64,000 nt of DNA from Anthostomella pinea (taxonomy: Eukaryota; Ascomycota; Sordariomycetes; Xylariales; Xylariaceae), in the NCBI GenBank assembly GCA_963556695.1, contig CAUWAG010000004.1:3286001-3350000 (forward strand), in the 5' to 3' direction. Shown piece by piece: positions 1 through 11,546 of this stretch (position 1 is the first letter of the stretch; each line of letters begins with the position of its first letter). Under the pieces are notes generated by a model. The model did no database searches and was not told the DNA's origin. It saw only the letters and a program-made list of their open reading frames with translations. A program made the position numbers and the translations under genes.

Positions 1-1453
1 AAGCTGTGCTGGATGCGCTAGGGAGTGTAATGCAAAGTACGAGACAAGACCGCCACCCCAATGCGGTACGCCATGATCAATACTGATCCCGTGATGCAGA
101 CAAGTACTCGGAAGGCTATCCGGGCGCAAGGTACTACGCAGGCAATGAGTTCATTGACCAGGCCGAGCGGTTATGCCAGCAGCGGGCGCTCGAGGCCTTT
201 GGCCTGGACGAAAAGGAATGGGGAGTCAATGTTCAGCGTGAGTTCTCTCCACCATGCTATGCCGAAACACCGAAGCTCGTGTCGTTCGTTGCTGACCGAA
301 ATCAACACCAGCTTTGTCTGGCGCGCCGGCGAACCTCTACGTCTACTCGGCCTTGATGGACACCCACGATCGACTCATGGGTTTGGACCTGCCACACGGT
401 GGTCACCTATCCCACGGTTACCAGACACCGACCAAGAAGATATCGGCCGTTTCCAAGTACTTCGAGACCTTTCCTTACCGCCTGAACGAGGAGACCGGTC
501 TCATCGATTATGACAAGTTGGAGGAAACGGCACAACTCTACCGCCCCAAGATTATCGTGGCCGGCACAAGTGCCTACGGCCGGTTTATCGACTACAAGCG
601 GATGAGAGAAACATGTGACAAGGTCAACGCATACTTGCTCGCCGACATGGCCCATATATCCGGCCTGGTAGCCGCCAAGGTCGTTCCCAGCCCTTTTACA
701 TTTGCCGACATCGTAACGACGACGAGCCACAAGAGTCTGCGAGGTCCTCGGGGCGCAATGATCTTCTTCAGAAAAGGCGTGAGAAAGGTCAACCCCAAAA
801 CAAAAGAGGAGATCAAGTACAACCTGGAGGGCCCTATCAATGCCTCGGTGTTCCCGGGTCACCAGGGTGGTCCTCACAACCACACCATCACGGCCCTGGC
901 GGTCGCGCTGAAGCAGACGCAGACGCCCGAGTTCCGGGCATACCAGGAGCAGGTCCTTGCCAACGCACAGGCTCTGGCGACACGGCTGGGCGAGTCCAAG
1001 AGCAACGGCGGTCTGGGCTACAAGCTGGTGAGCGGCGGGACGGACAACCACCTGGTGCTCGTGGACCTGAAGCCCCAGGCCGTGGATGGGGCCCGCGTGG
1101 AGCGGGTCCTCGAGCTTGTCGGCGTGGCCAGCAACAAGAACACGGTGCCGGGCGACAAGTCGGCCATGGTGCCGGGCGGGCTGCGGCTGGGAACGCCCGC
1201 GATGACGACGCGGGACTTTTCGGCGGACGACTTTGTCCGGGTAGCCGATATCATCGGGCGGGCGGTAACGATTGCGGCGCGGGTGGACAAGGCGGCGCGC
1301 AAGGTGGCGGAGGAAAAGGGTGACAAGTACAAGCTCAAGTTCTACTTTGACTACCTGGGCAACGGTGAGGACGACGCCGAGATCGTGCAGCTGCGCGCCG
1401 AGGTGGCGGACTGGGTGGGCACGTATCCGTTGCCGTGGGACGAGAAGCTATGA
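1..1453 (+). CDS. Serine hydroxymethyltransferase, 5'-partial
   Basis: PLP enzyme that interconverts serine plus tetrahydrofolate with glycine plus 5,10-methylene-THF. The window opens inside the gene. My model is exons <1-36, 100-237 and 312-1453, with introns 37-99 and 238-311; splicing gives ...[17 protein letters not shown] and [16 protein letters not shown], both SHMT signatures. Further on are the [10 protein letters not shown] segment, the PLP-lysine region [12 protein letters not shown] and the [10 protein letters not shown] loop. The C-terminus is YPLPWDEKL, with stop TGA at 1451-1453. The 5' end, and so any mitochondrial presequence, lies outside the window, so cytosolic versus mitochondrial form cannot be decided. 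The Y-to-A change in the ARYYAGNEF stretch (usually GGNEF) is conservative. Identity is very secure from the length of the match; exon borders are inferred from frame and motif continuity. Confidence 0.95.
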
Positions 1454-1749
1454 CGTTGATGTGCATCTCGAGAGTGAGGAATGCATACTTCAGTCTGGGG
1501 GTGGGTATGGGTGGTGGATGGTGGTCCTTCCCATGTGCTCGGTGGGCACGGCATTACCTTGTTAGTGGGGGGTTGTCGTGGGAGACTCTGTTCATAAATG
1601 CGTGCCTCAACGTAGCACTGGAGTTTTGGTAGGCATTGTATACGAATGCCGTGATGGCCTCGTTTACAACATTGTGGGTCGACTTTTGCACACCCCCAGC
1701 CATACAAGCATGCAGACATGTTGATATGGCTGGGGATGAGGTCACACAC

Positions 1750-1775
1750 AGGCAGGCATGCAGGCAGGCAGGCAG
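1750..1775. repeat. (GCAG)n/(GCATGCAG) microsatellite
   Basis: Imperfect tetranucleotide GGCA/GCAG tract just 3' of the SHMT gene. Confidence 0.8.
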
Positions 1776-2849
1776 ACTGGCACATACGCATGCTTGCTTC
1801 TGATCCCAGGCTCACTTTCCGTTTCGGATGCTGACGGCAGATAGGTAGTCTGACGAAGACCAGGGACGCTTATCTGAGGGCGCCTATGTCTCCACCAAGG
1901 GGTGAGGGACTCAGGGAAGCTGATGATGAGGCCTGGGACGCATGGGGGATATGATGCCATGGCAAGATGATCTGTCGCCAGCATGTACGCAACTCGATTT
2001 GAGTGATAGAACCCACTCGTCTCGCATCGGGCGTATGTGTGTAGGATTCCGATTGTCTCTGCCGCCCCGGTGCTTACCAGGCTGTCCGGCATCGGGATGA
2101 GCTGGAGGGCCTGCATGTAGGCTGTGAGGGCGCTTGTGTGGGTTTGTCGACATTTCAATGTTCCAACCGGGGACCGGGCCCCTGAGACCCTGTGGCGGTT
2201 CCTATCTCTGCGCCCCGACGGGCGACGGCACTGGCATACCTACATCGATCCCGTCACCCTTTCTGGAGTGGAACGTGTTGGCATTGAACGGTCTTGTTGG
2301 TGGTGTTGATAAGCACACGGGTGGGCACGGGCAGATATGTCAGGGTATGTGAGGTATGGTCGGGTATGGTTGTTGATTTGACCGCGCATAGCACGGTTCT
2401 GGCAAACACATACATACCTACCGAGCTCGCTTGACTTGTTTCTTTTCCTGCCTGTTGCACGCGCATCGGGCATGCGACAAGCAGCAAATAAAGCCGTCCG
2501 TTGATGATACTACGACGGGACCTGCAGGCCCCTATCTGTACGTGACATGGCCCAAATATAGCAGAGCAGAGGGACGAGGCCGGGGTTCGGCATCGCCCGG
2601 AACGGCGGTGATCGTTGGTTCCAGTCCCAGACGGGAGTGGTTTATCAGCAGCTGATGGACGGGATGGGTGCTTGCTTGCATGTGGTTGTTGTCCCCAACA
2701 TGCAAGGGAATGATGAGTATCAAGGTCCTGCAGTCCTGCATTTACCTGTTAGACATGAGTCGCTGCGAAAGGAGATTGCATTAGTTGAGTATTCTATATT
2801 CAGGGGTGGCAGTATATTCAGCTGCAAACCGGAAACATGCACGAGATTT

Positions 2850-2870
2850 GATGGATGGATGGATGGATGG
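2850..2870. repeat. (GATG)5 microsatellite
   Basis: Five consecutive GATG units. Confidence 0.9.
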
Positions 2871-2894
2871 CCTTATCTTGTGCGACTGTAGCTA

Positions 2895-3129
2895 TGTCGC
2901 CATGACAGGACAAGCCGCACTCTATTCCTCATGCATGCATACATGTATGTGCCTGGTGTTGTCACTTGTTGTTGTCGCTTCAGGTTGTGTGACTCGTAAC
3001 TTTGAGATGTCTGTCGCCATGACAGGACAAGCCGCACTCTATTTCGATGGTCGCCACAGTTGCATGTCTGTATATCTGTATGTCTGCACCTGGCGTTGTC
3101 ACTTGTGTAAGTCGTAACGTCGGGATGTC
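2895..3129. repeat. Degenerate tandem duplication, two units of about 117 bp
   Basis: A 32-bp block beginning TGTCGCCATGACAGGACAAG recurs perfectly at 2895-2926 and 3012-3043. Further matches follow in the same order (GTTGTCACTTGT, CGTAAC, GATGTC), so the whole 117-bp unit was duplicated in tandem and then diverged by small indels. No coding potential is evident. Confidence 0.75.
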
Positions 3130-5088
3130 TGTATTTGCATCGGTTGCATTGGTCCGTCAGTAAGTAGACACCTCGCCTCCTGATAACATGCCTGTCTGCT
3201 TGCCTTTTGTTAGCAATGCCGCCGTCGCCGCCATCACCATGATTCAACATCCATCTATATCACCCACAAGTCACCTACTGCACAACGCCCAAATCAACCC
3301 ACATTGTCCACTTTACCCCAGATTCATAAATCATTGGATACATGTACGCATAATCTGGGGTTTCGAACCACGTCAAGGTTCATTACCCCGACGCAGCCGG
3401 ATGGAGCCCGTGTGTCTGCTGCACGTCATGGACCGACTATTTGACATCGACAATTTTCTTCTGACGTCCAGGTGCGTAGGTCATTGTGTAGGTAGATCTT
3501 GCCGTGATTCAGGAAGTGGCTTGTGGCGGCTCTGCGGAAAAACTTACATGTTAGCGAGCAAGCCAGCAGACACCACATGCACAGAACCAATAACTTGAAG
3601 GTAACATAACCTGGAAGGTATCCTAATGGTATAGCAGCCGTGCGAAAAAGCTGGTCATCAGATTTTATACTCCTATAACTGCCACGACCTTGTTCTTGAA
3701 AAACTGCGTTCCTGGTTCATAGTCTTTTTACTTTAGGTTTATTATGGGATGACAGCGCCGAGTCTCCTTGATCTGCGCATACGCAAGAACGGTCCTGGCA
3801 ACCGTTGGAGGCGCCAGGGTCCTTCTACATAGTGTCTTTCTTTTGTGACTCATCTAATTGGTAATTATGTAGTTTTTGCTACATGCTGCCGGCTACGAAT
3901 CTTACGTCCAAGGGGGTTGGGACCCTGTTCTGCAGCCATGCGTCGACTCCCCTGCAGCTACATATGCGACACAGTCGTCATCGAGCAGCAGCAGTCTTTC
4001 ACATGCAGGCGAATCCAGCAGTCAACAGTCAGCAGTGCCTTATCTCAGCATATTCCCCATTTTGCTGTCGCTCCAATGGAAGTGATCAGAACACGAAACG
4101 CTTTGCTTACAGATAAGTAGCGTTACTGTAGGGGAAGAGGGGCAACAACGGGAAACGGGTGTCGGTCGACCGGACGTCACCGTGCATCGCATCTAGCCCT
4201 TTTCTAGAACCGCGCTTGAGAGAGAACTGGTCGTCAATGGCTCACACCGCTTGTTGGCAGCAGCCGGGAAAGGGATATCAGACCCAGCGCGACTAACGGC
4301 TTCCAATGAGAGGCATGCCCGATTCGATATCTCATACTACAAACCTACAGATCATCCCATTCCTGACACACATGGATGGTGGACATGATAGAGAAAAGAG
4401 CAGACATGGGAAGGCAACATGGACTCATTATGGAGCACCATGCATCCGAAGCGTGATAAGGACCGTCGAGACGGGCTTACGGGCCTCGGTACGGTGCGGG
4501 TTGCGGTGTTTGCGGGTGAAGAAGGGTTAACTCGGAAGGCCCATGCTCCCAGACTACCTTCATGCGTGGGCTTGCACGGGCGAGACGGCACTCTTGGCCG
4601 CATAGATATCCGGGCACGCGGGATGGTCTGCCAACCGCATTACACAGTTTTCGCGGGCTAACAATGCCTTGCGTGATGCCATCTCTCGCCCCAATACGTA
4701 AAAAGACAAAAAAGTCGGGACTTGGAATTTGGAAAGGGGGGATGTTCTATTATCCGCTGCCTGCTTCGAGCCCATGCCGCAAGGGGCATGCCGTCGACAA
4801 GCCAAGCGTGACCCAGGGGGCGGTGCGACACGAGAGACGATAGAGGACAGAACGGCAGACGATGGTTCTCCAGGGGAATCCAGTCGCATTGATCCTCCTC
4901 TTCAGACTTGGGGGCTGGAATGGAGGGGCAGAGGAGGCAGGAGGGGGCAGAGCAGAATGAGGGGCAGCCCAGGCAAGCAGGCATGGGGCGAACCACTGGC
5001 CAGTGTGATGCATGCATGTGCTGGTGATCGGCCAGCCAGCAGGCGAGATAATATGATAAAAAGGCCGAAGTTGGGCTCTGTGGGGCTC

Positions 5089-5628
5089 CTATACTAAAGC
5101 GGCAGGCTTGACGTCAGATCTCATGCGGCTGCCCTCTCTATTTTCCGATCTCTCTTCTTCGCTGCTACGTGTGTGGGTACAGGATACATGATTCGGGCCC
5201 GAAACCCGATAGTGAGGTACGCGCTCGCCGCCTGGTTTCTGCCACTTCAATGTGTCAACGTGGCGCATTCCCAGGTACCAACCATATCGTGGCGCAGGTC
5301 GCAGGGACTCGCAGGGTTCGCGCTCCCTATCCCGAGCCCAAGCGCTGTGACCGCGCACATGCATCCAGTCCAAGCTTGCGTCCAGCCCCTGGAAGAACAA
5401 TGACTGATCATCGATAGGGGGCTGCTCGGACCGACCTTTGTTGATGACCCTTGCAAGTTGCAACGTCAACTCCTCCAGGTCAGATCCATTATCACAGCAG
5501 TATCGAACTTCCCAGTCAGATCGGCGTGGCACAACGCTCGATCGACGGCTCGTCAGCCTCGAGAGCCTCTCTGCAAGGTCTTCTAAGTTCTTCGTCCCGC
5601 GAGTCGACGCTTGACCTTTGAACCACAT
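5089..5628 (-). CDS. Doubtful ORF, 179 codons
   Basis: An uninterrupted minus-strand reading frame of 179 codons inside a gene-poor region. The N-terminal half has some protein-like character (repeated leucine/arginine spacing, the string LARVINKGRSEQ), but the C-terminal half is low-complexity and unlike a folded domain. No family was recognised. It could be the first exon of an unmodelled gene, an orphan, or chance. It is listed only because it is the longest open frame in this gap. Confidence 0.2.
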   Translation of the reverse strand: MWFKGQASTRGTKNLEDLAERLSRLTSRRSSVVPRRSDWEVRYCCDNGSDLEELTLQLARVINKGRSEQPPIDDQSLFFQGLDASLDWMHVRGHSAWARDREREPCESLRPAPRYGWYLGMRHVDTLKWQKPGGERVPHYRVSGPNHVSCTHTRSSEEERSENREGSRMRSDVKPAALV

Positions 5629-7043
5629 TTGTCTACTTGCACGTGCTTTTTAACTTTTCCAGCCACACCAACACATTACACACGCGCTATATCGCCCGTC
5701 TATCAGGTTTCATCAAATGTTTTCGGATGGCTGTTCAAACTTCACGACAGGCTAGAACAACAACTGGAGACGCCATCCTCCTTCTGCCGCTTTGCAAGCA
5801 TGGTTACATATTCGTGCAGTTGCAGTCGTCTATGGACCAGCGGTAGGCATGTAGGCATCGAGGTACTCACACGCGCCGCCGCAGTCTTTCTTGAAATTGC
5901 AGGACAACTACCTACTGTAATCGATCGATCACCTCCCATTTGGGTACGCGGCGTCCCTCCTATCACAGCCTACTACAGCCCCGGTGCGTACTCTGCATGC
6001 AGCATCTTGCGACGACAGACAGCCAAGATGTGGTCGGGTTGCAGCCCCCAGACCGTCCACGAATTCTGGCCGGATTATCGTTCCCAAGATGCGACAGAGC
6101 TTTCCCATTGGCCCTCTGCCGTCAGCGGCAGCAGGCATCCGCGTAACATGTATACCAACCATTACCATGTCCTGCCCATTGGTACGTAGTATGTGCAACA
6201 TGTGAATAGCATGTGCTACTCAGGACCCTGGATCAGCGCCCTGAGGTCCGGCTCCTGAGGGAGGGACCCTGATGCTCGGTCCCTACGTACGCACCAGATC
6301 GTGCAACGAGAACGGTGCAAGGCTGAGATCGACTGGCCACTGGCTGTCGACTACATTGCGGGACTGTAGAGATACAGCAGTGGGAACAGCCACAGAACCG
6401 GTTTGCCGGCACTCGTCTGATCGCTGTGTACTCATGACGACTGTCGTTTCGTGGGCTCGCGCCCTGGCCCATCTAAAAATTGGGCTATGATGGACCTGCT
6501 CACACTAATTCGACGGGCACAAACGGTCGAGATAGTATACTTTGGCGTGTGCATGGCGCGGTCCACTTCCACAGATAGGTAACGCTCACGTACACATCTA
6601 CATACTCCCGCAGTACCAGGCCAGCATCCAGGCCACTCTATACACACATCCACACACCCACACGCCCACTCGCCCACACACACCCGTCCACTTATTCCTG
6701 ACTCCTTCTTGGGGTGACTGGGTAGACTGGGTGATAGCAAGTTTGGGCGCATCAAACGGCGCCCTGGGGCCACTTCTCTGTAGCAACCAGACGTACCGGA
6801 CATCATCTTTCGCATATATATTTGGCCATCTCCCCAGATGAATTCCCATGGAGGAAAAGACAAGCTCAACAAAACCAACTTCCATATCCACCACACTCTT
6901 CCCCAGTTGTCTCCAAGACGACGACACATCGCGGATCCATATCACCAGCCTAGCTAACGGGGCATCCACCTCGCTTTCACCAGTCTATTTGTTTTCACCT
7001 CGCGTGTAGAGTTCGATCATTACCAACCCACCCAACCATCATC

Positions 7044-8484
7044 ATGTCTGCTCTTGCACCCCCCACGCGGCCCACGTTCCACCGTGCCGCCAGCACTTTT
7101 GTCGACGAGATCGCGACAGCCCGGACCGACCTCTCTCGCAAGCTGCTCTTGGGCGACTCTCCCTCCAACGCCAGCCCGGATTCCGAGTCGACGCCGTCTT
7201 TGTTGAGCCCCGGCAGCGATTCGTCGTCATCCCCGAAATCGCTGGTCGCCGGCTCCCCCATTACTCCGCCTGAGGATGCCGAGATTGTCGCCAACAGCTT
7301 CGCCTTCGCTTTCGATATAGATGGTGTCCTTATCCGGGGCGGGCGCGTCATCCCCGAAGCCATTCAGGCCATGAAGGTCTTAAACGGCGAGAATGAGTAT
7401 GGGATCAGGATGTGAGTATCAGTTACGCTTCGAGTCAGCTATATCACAATGATACTAACAGACCGGCAGTCCATACATTTTCCTGACCAACGGTGGCGGC
7501 AAGTCTGAGGCAGAGCGATGCAACGACCTGTCGAAACAGCTTGAGGTCGAGATATCGCCGGCTCAGTTCATATGCGGTCACACCCCGATGTCCGAGATGG
7601 CGTCCAAGCACAACACCGTGTTGGTCGTTGGCGGCGAGGGTGAGAAATGTCGCCATGTCGCCCAAAGCTACGGCTTCAAGGATGTTGTAACGCCTGGCGA
7701 CATTATCAAGACTGATAGCGCCACCACCCCGTTCCGCAAGTTGACTCCGGAGGAGCACAAGAACTCCAAGACACGTGACTTCAGCAACGTCGCCATCGAG
7801 GCTGTCTTTGTCTTCGCCGACTCGCGCGACTGGGCTGGTGATCTACAGATTATTCTTGATCTCGCCATGTCGAAGGGCGGCCGCATCGGCACCCGGTCGG
7901 AGGCTTTCGACGAAGGCCCCCCGATCTACTTCTCCCACAATGACGTTGTTTGGTCGGCTGCCCATGATCACGTTCGCCTCGGCATGGGCGCTTTGCGTGG
8001 CATTGTCGAGTACACCTTCAAGGAGGTTACCAAGGGCAAGACCCTCGAAACCTTCGCCTTTGGCAAGCCCCAGATTGGTACCTTCGAGTTCGCCACCCGT
8101 TTGCTCAAGCGCTGGCGCAAGAACGCACACAAGCTGAATGCGCCACCCGAGACTGTCTACTTCGTTGGCGACACCCCCGAGAGCGACATTCGCGGTACCA
8201 ATAACTACAATGAGCGGGCCGAGAACGATTGGTACAGCATCCTTGTCAAGACGGGTGTCTACCAAGACGGCACCGAGCCTGCATACAAGCCCCGTGCCAC
8301 GGTGCACTCCGTTTTGGACGCTGTGAACCACGGCATCGAGCGCGAGATGAAGCGAAGGCTTCAGACCTCTCCACCCATGCAGAAGCCCAAGATGCCTGAA
8401 ATTTCCAAGCTGTCTCTTGAAGACGGCGAGGTGAGGGTCTTCAGCCCTATCGAGGAGCGTACCCTGGCGATGTGGGCCTCCTAG
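7044..8484 (+). CDS. HAD-superfamily hydrolase, CECR5-like
   Basis: Two exons, 7044-7411 and 7470-8484, giving 460 residues. The intron has donor GTGAGT and branch site TACTAAC at 7453-7459. The catalytic nucleophile motif DIDGV sits at residues 91-95. Motif II is FLTNGGG, just after the intron, and the acidic motif GDTPESDI lies near the C-terminus. This order (DxDGV, then LTNGGG, then GDxxxSDI) is typical of the HAD IIA/CECR5 group, whose fungal members are usually mitochondrial or cytosolic and of unknown substrate. The first 80 residues are Ser/Pro-rich and could carry targeting information. The start codon follows a pyrimidine-rich leader with CAACCATCATC directly before ATG. The family call is secure; the substrate is unknown. 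Confidence 0.92.
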
Positions 8485-9387
8485 GATGCCTTTTACGATA
8501 TTTACGACCTTTTAACTTGCTTTATGATACCACGAACATAACTTTCGCCAATTGCATTGTACGCCTACATCGAGCACCTTATAGACAAAGGTTGCTTCGG
8601 CTTGGCGCAGTAGGCATATTTACACGGTCTTGGGGGTATCTGGTGGTTTCCTGTCTCCGTCACAACAAGGCAATATTACAGCCTGTTTGTGCGTCACAGG
8701 GGAGTAAGATGGAGTAAAACGCATGGGATGGCGTCCATGTCAGGTTATATACAATTAATAAATGTCTTATACTACACTTTACTTGACCGGAATTTTGCTA
8801 TCAATGCTTAATAGTGACATATTCTCGATTTTTGGATTCCTTCGTCTGTAATCGAAGCTCTGCGGCCACATTCACCACGGATTTGCTTCGTGGGTCACGC
8901 TCTCTTTGCTCGTGAATCTTCACATTGCTGAGGAGTGACTGACCACTATTGATCGAATAAGGGATTATGCTCCATCGACCTTGCGCCTCTGCGTGACGGG
9001 ATATGTGACAGGCAGCTTTCGTCTGTCAGAAGCAAGCCGCATTTGCCCATGGCTTGCCGTCGGTCGATACTGGAAAGTATTCCATCGGGTGCCCAGTGAC
9101 ACCCGGCCTAACTACCATACATCCATCTGCCCGATGGTGTATTGCTACTCCGCCGCACCCCAGATCCCGACTGCAATATCAGGTATATGATACTGCAAGT
9201 AAACCACCTGAAGCGCCCGCGCGCCTTTTCACCTCCACACCCACCCCACCCACCTTCTCCTCGTCTCCTTCGTAGTTGGTACGGTTCAGCGGTTGTGTCG
9301 GTCCCCCCGCTATCTCACAGAGCAAGACTGTTGACATGTGCAGTCGGTTCATTCACGCCAACCAATGCACGTAGGATCCTTGTTGTC
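8485..9387. other. Convergent intergenic region
   Basis: Lies between the HAD gene and the 3' end of the rhamnose dehydrogenase gene. AT-richer 3' flank with AATAAA-like TTAATAAATG near 8757. No gene seen. Confidence 0.5.
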
Positions 9388-10209
9388 CTACTGCAAATTG
9401 ACGAACAAGCCGCCATCGACCAGCAGCTGCGCGCCCGTAACATAGCCGCTCAGCTCATCGCAGGCGAGGAAGACGGCCGGGCCGGCCAGGTCGTGCGGCA
9501 CGCCCGTGCGGCCGAGCGGGATCCGGCCCTCCATGTACTGCCTCTTCGCGTCGTCAGCGAGGTCCTCCTCGTTGAGCTGCGTGCGCACTGTGCCCGGCAG
9601 CAGGGCGTTGCAGCGAATCCCATGTTTCCCCAGCGCGACGGCACAGCTCTGCATCAGTGATAGCACGCCCGCTTTCGTGGGCGTGTAGTGGGTTTGTTCG
9701 CCGCCGCCGACGAGCGCCGAGATGGAGCTTACGGCGATAATGGAGCCGCCTGGCGGGGATTGGCCGTGGGCCATTTGTCGCGCCGCGGCTTGTGCGATGT
9801 AGAAGGCCCCGTCGAGGTTGGTGCGTATGGTTTGGCTGAGCAGGTCTGGGGTTAGGGTTAGGAAGTCGGCGAACTGGCAGATGCCGGCGTTGCTGACGCA
9901 GATGTCGAGGCGGTTGGTGCCGGATAAGGCGACGGCGTGCGCGACGAGGGCGGTGCCGGTTGCTGGGTCTGTCACGTCGCCCGCGAGGTGTGTTAGTCTG
10001 CCGGCCGTGCCATCGGGTGAGGTGGTCCGGAGGCGCGCGGCCGAGAGGAGGAGCGAGTCCAGGTGTGGGCGGTCGCGCTCAAGGTCGAGGTGGTTTACGA
10101 CGACGTTGGCGCCCTGGCGCACGTACTCGAGCGCGATGGCGCGGCCGATGCCTGTGGTGCCGCCGGTGATGATGGCTGTCTTGCCCTGCAGGAGGTTCGT
10201 GGCTGGCAT
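9388..10209 (-). CDS. LRA1: L-rhamnose 1-dehydrogenase (SDR family)
   Basis: Short-chain dehydrogenase, 273 residues, single exon. It should oxidise L-rhamnose to L-rhamnono-lactone, the first step of the non-phosphorylated rhamnose pathway. Visible motifs: nucleotide-binding TGGTTGIG near residue 15, the string VVVNHLDLERD after the second beta strand (typical of the rhamnose dehydrogenase group), SNAG, and catalytic Ser-Tyr-Lys in SSISALVGG...HYTPTKAG. The C-terminal LLVDGGLFVNLQ matches the yeast L-rhamnose dehydrogenases as I remember them. I chose the ATG at 10209 because the SDR fold starts seven residues later; the upstream in-frame extension to 10434 is low-complexity. It is divergent from the rhamnonate dehydratase gene, which supports the assignment. 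Other sugar or glucose dehydrogenases of the SDR family remain possible. Confidence 0.85.
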   Translation of the reverse strand: MPATNLLQGKTAIITGGTTGIGRAIALEYVRQGANVVVNHLDLERDRPHLDSLLLSAARLRTTSPDGTAGRLTHLAGDVTDPATGTALVAHAVALSGTNRLDICVSNAGICQFADFLTLTPDLLSQTIRTNLDGAFYIAQAAARQMAHGQSPPGGSIIAVSSISALVGGGEQTHYTPTKAGVLSLMQSCAVALGKHGIRCNALLPGTVRTQLNEEDLADDAKRQYMEGRIPLGRTGVPHDLAGPAVFLACDELSGYVTGAQLLVDGGLFVNLQ

Positions 10210-11546
10210 GGTCGGTTTGGGGGGACTGGACGGACTAGACTTCACGATATCGGGCTCTGGTGGCGTTTGGTAGCTGCCCCTATTCGTATAGGAATAGGTA
10301 GCCTGGACGTATGTAGGTAGCCGGGGTCGGTCGTATAGGAATCCGTGTGTCTTGAAAAGGAGGGGGAGTATAGGGGGAGGGGTTGGCGGGGCACGGCGCG
10401 TTATTGACATGTGATCTTCGACTGTCAAGTTCACTATTGTGTTACCTCGTTTTTTATATCGGCATTGGAGTTACACGATGGCCTCAAACCGACACAGACA
10501 GACCTATGAAAGCAGCACTACTTGCGATACGCACCACGCACCACGCACCACGCACCACGCACCACGCACCACGCACCACGCACCACACCACGCACCACAC
10601 GATATGCATCGCATCGGGACTCCGTTCAAGAAGCTATAGGTCGACCCACCGAAAGCGCGTCCACAATCTGCTCCTCGTTCCTCGCTGCTCGGTGCTCGCT
10701 GCTCGGTGCTCGGTGCATCTCACAGCGAACTGGCTTCGGGGTTTTCTCTGGGAGCTGCCATTCTCGGCATTGCTACTTTAAGCTTCCCCAGATTTTTCGT
10801 GTCATGCGCGAGAGACTGTCGACGGGAGTTTCATCATTCGGCTGCTACCTTGACTCGCTTGACCCCGTGGTGCTGTCCGACCTGAGATGATCAATGGCCT
10901 GGATGTGCTCAGATGTCTAAGTAGGTATGTAAGCCATCATAATCCGGCTAAGCTCGTGAAACAAGACTCTTTGCAGAAAGTGTAAGCAGAGAATTGGGGG
11001 AATGACGACGTTCCTCCAATACTGTGTTTCCACGCTCTCCATGTAAATCATGCTCCTCCATCCACGTCGCGGAGTAGCTCGGCCCTGGTGGTGTCGTTCG
11101 ACGCGGTCAGACCCATGCCATGAGCCACTGCACCTCGCCAAGTCGACCTTCCATGACCACGAGTGGGGGAGACTAAAACCTTCCACTTCCCCGTTGGAGC
11201 CAGTCTGTGGTGTACAAGAGGTCGGGCCATCTGACGCCGATCGAGCACCAAGACATTGAGACGGCCTTTCACCAAGCGCCGTTCATCAGTGGTCGTCAAG
11301 TTAGATGACCGAAGCTCCATATCTACCCCACCGCGGAGTACGAGACTTTGTTCTTTTTCGAAGCCTCTCCGAGAGAGCTGGGTTATCTTGACAAGTTATA
11401 TAGTCGAGTGGCTAGCGTGCTGTTACGAATTTCTCTCCTCTGCTCATCATTGTCTCAAGTCTAGCTGAAGAGAGCTCTCCAAGCCGTTCTGGGACTCATC
11501 ATCTCTCATCAAACCTACCATATACGACAGCCCGCTGGTGTTTACG
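10210..11546. promoter_or_regulatory. Shared divergent promoter region of the rhamnose genes
   Basis: 1.34 kb between the two divergent start codons of the rhamnose dehydrogenase and rhamnonate dehydratase genes. The head-to-head layout suggests co-regulation. A 7-bp minisatellite lies inside. I could not identify a specific regulator site with confidence. No ORF here looks real. Confidence 0.4.
10531..10600. repeat. 7-bp minisatellite (GCACCAC)n
   Basis: Seven perfect GCACCAC units followed by two degenerate ones. A second, 10-bp GCTCGGTGCTC-type tandem repeat follows at about 10681-10716. Confidence 0.9.

Larger units (their letters stand above)
1454..7043. other. Gene-poor intergenic region, 5.6 kb
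   Basis: No convincing gene was found. Short ORFs on both strands lack recognisable domains or conserved splicing. The stretch holds microsatellites, a roughly 117-bp tandem duplication and pyrimidine-rich sequence just before the gene at 7044, which fits a 5' leader. No tRNA-like structure was found; the TTCGAACC at about 3362 lacks a proper T-loop and arm. Confidence 0.6.

Noticed and set aside
407..1051. Long minus-strand open frame over the SHMT gene
   Set aside because: It is the antisense shadow of a GC-rich coding exon; the plus strand carries an unmistakable SHMT.
3355..3400. TTCGAACC motif resembling the T-arm of a minus-strand tRNA
   Set aside because: The loop lacks the required purine/pyrimidine positions, the stem does not pair, and no acceptor or anticodon arms fit. 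The same holds for similar motifs at about 48870 and 52272.
10531..10600. Short regular repeats considered as a CRISPR array
   Set aside because: Units are 7 bp without spacers in a eukaryotic promoter region; a plain minisatellite.
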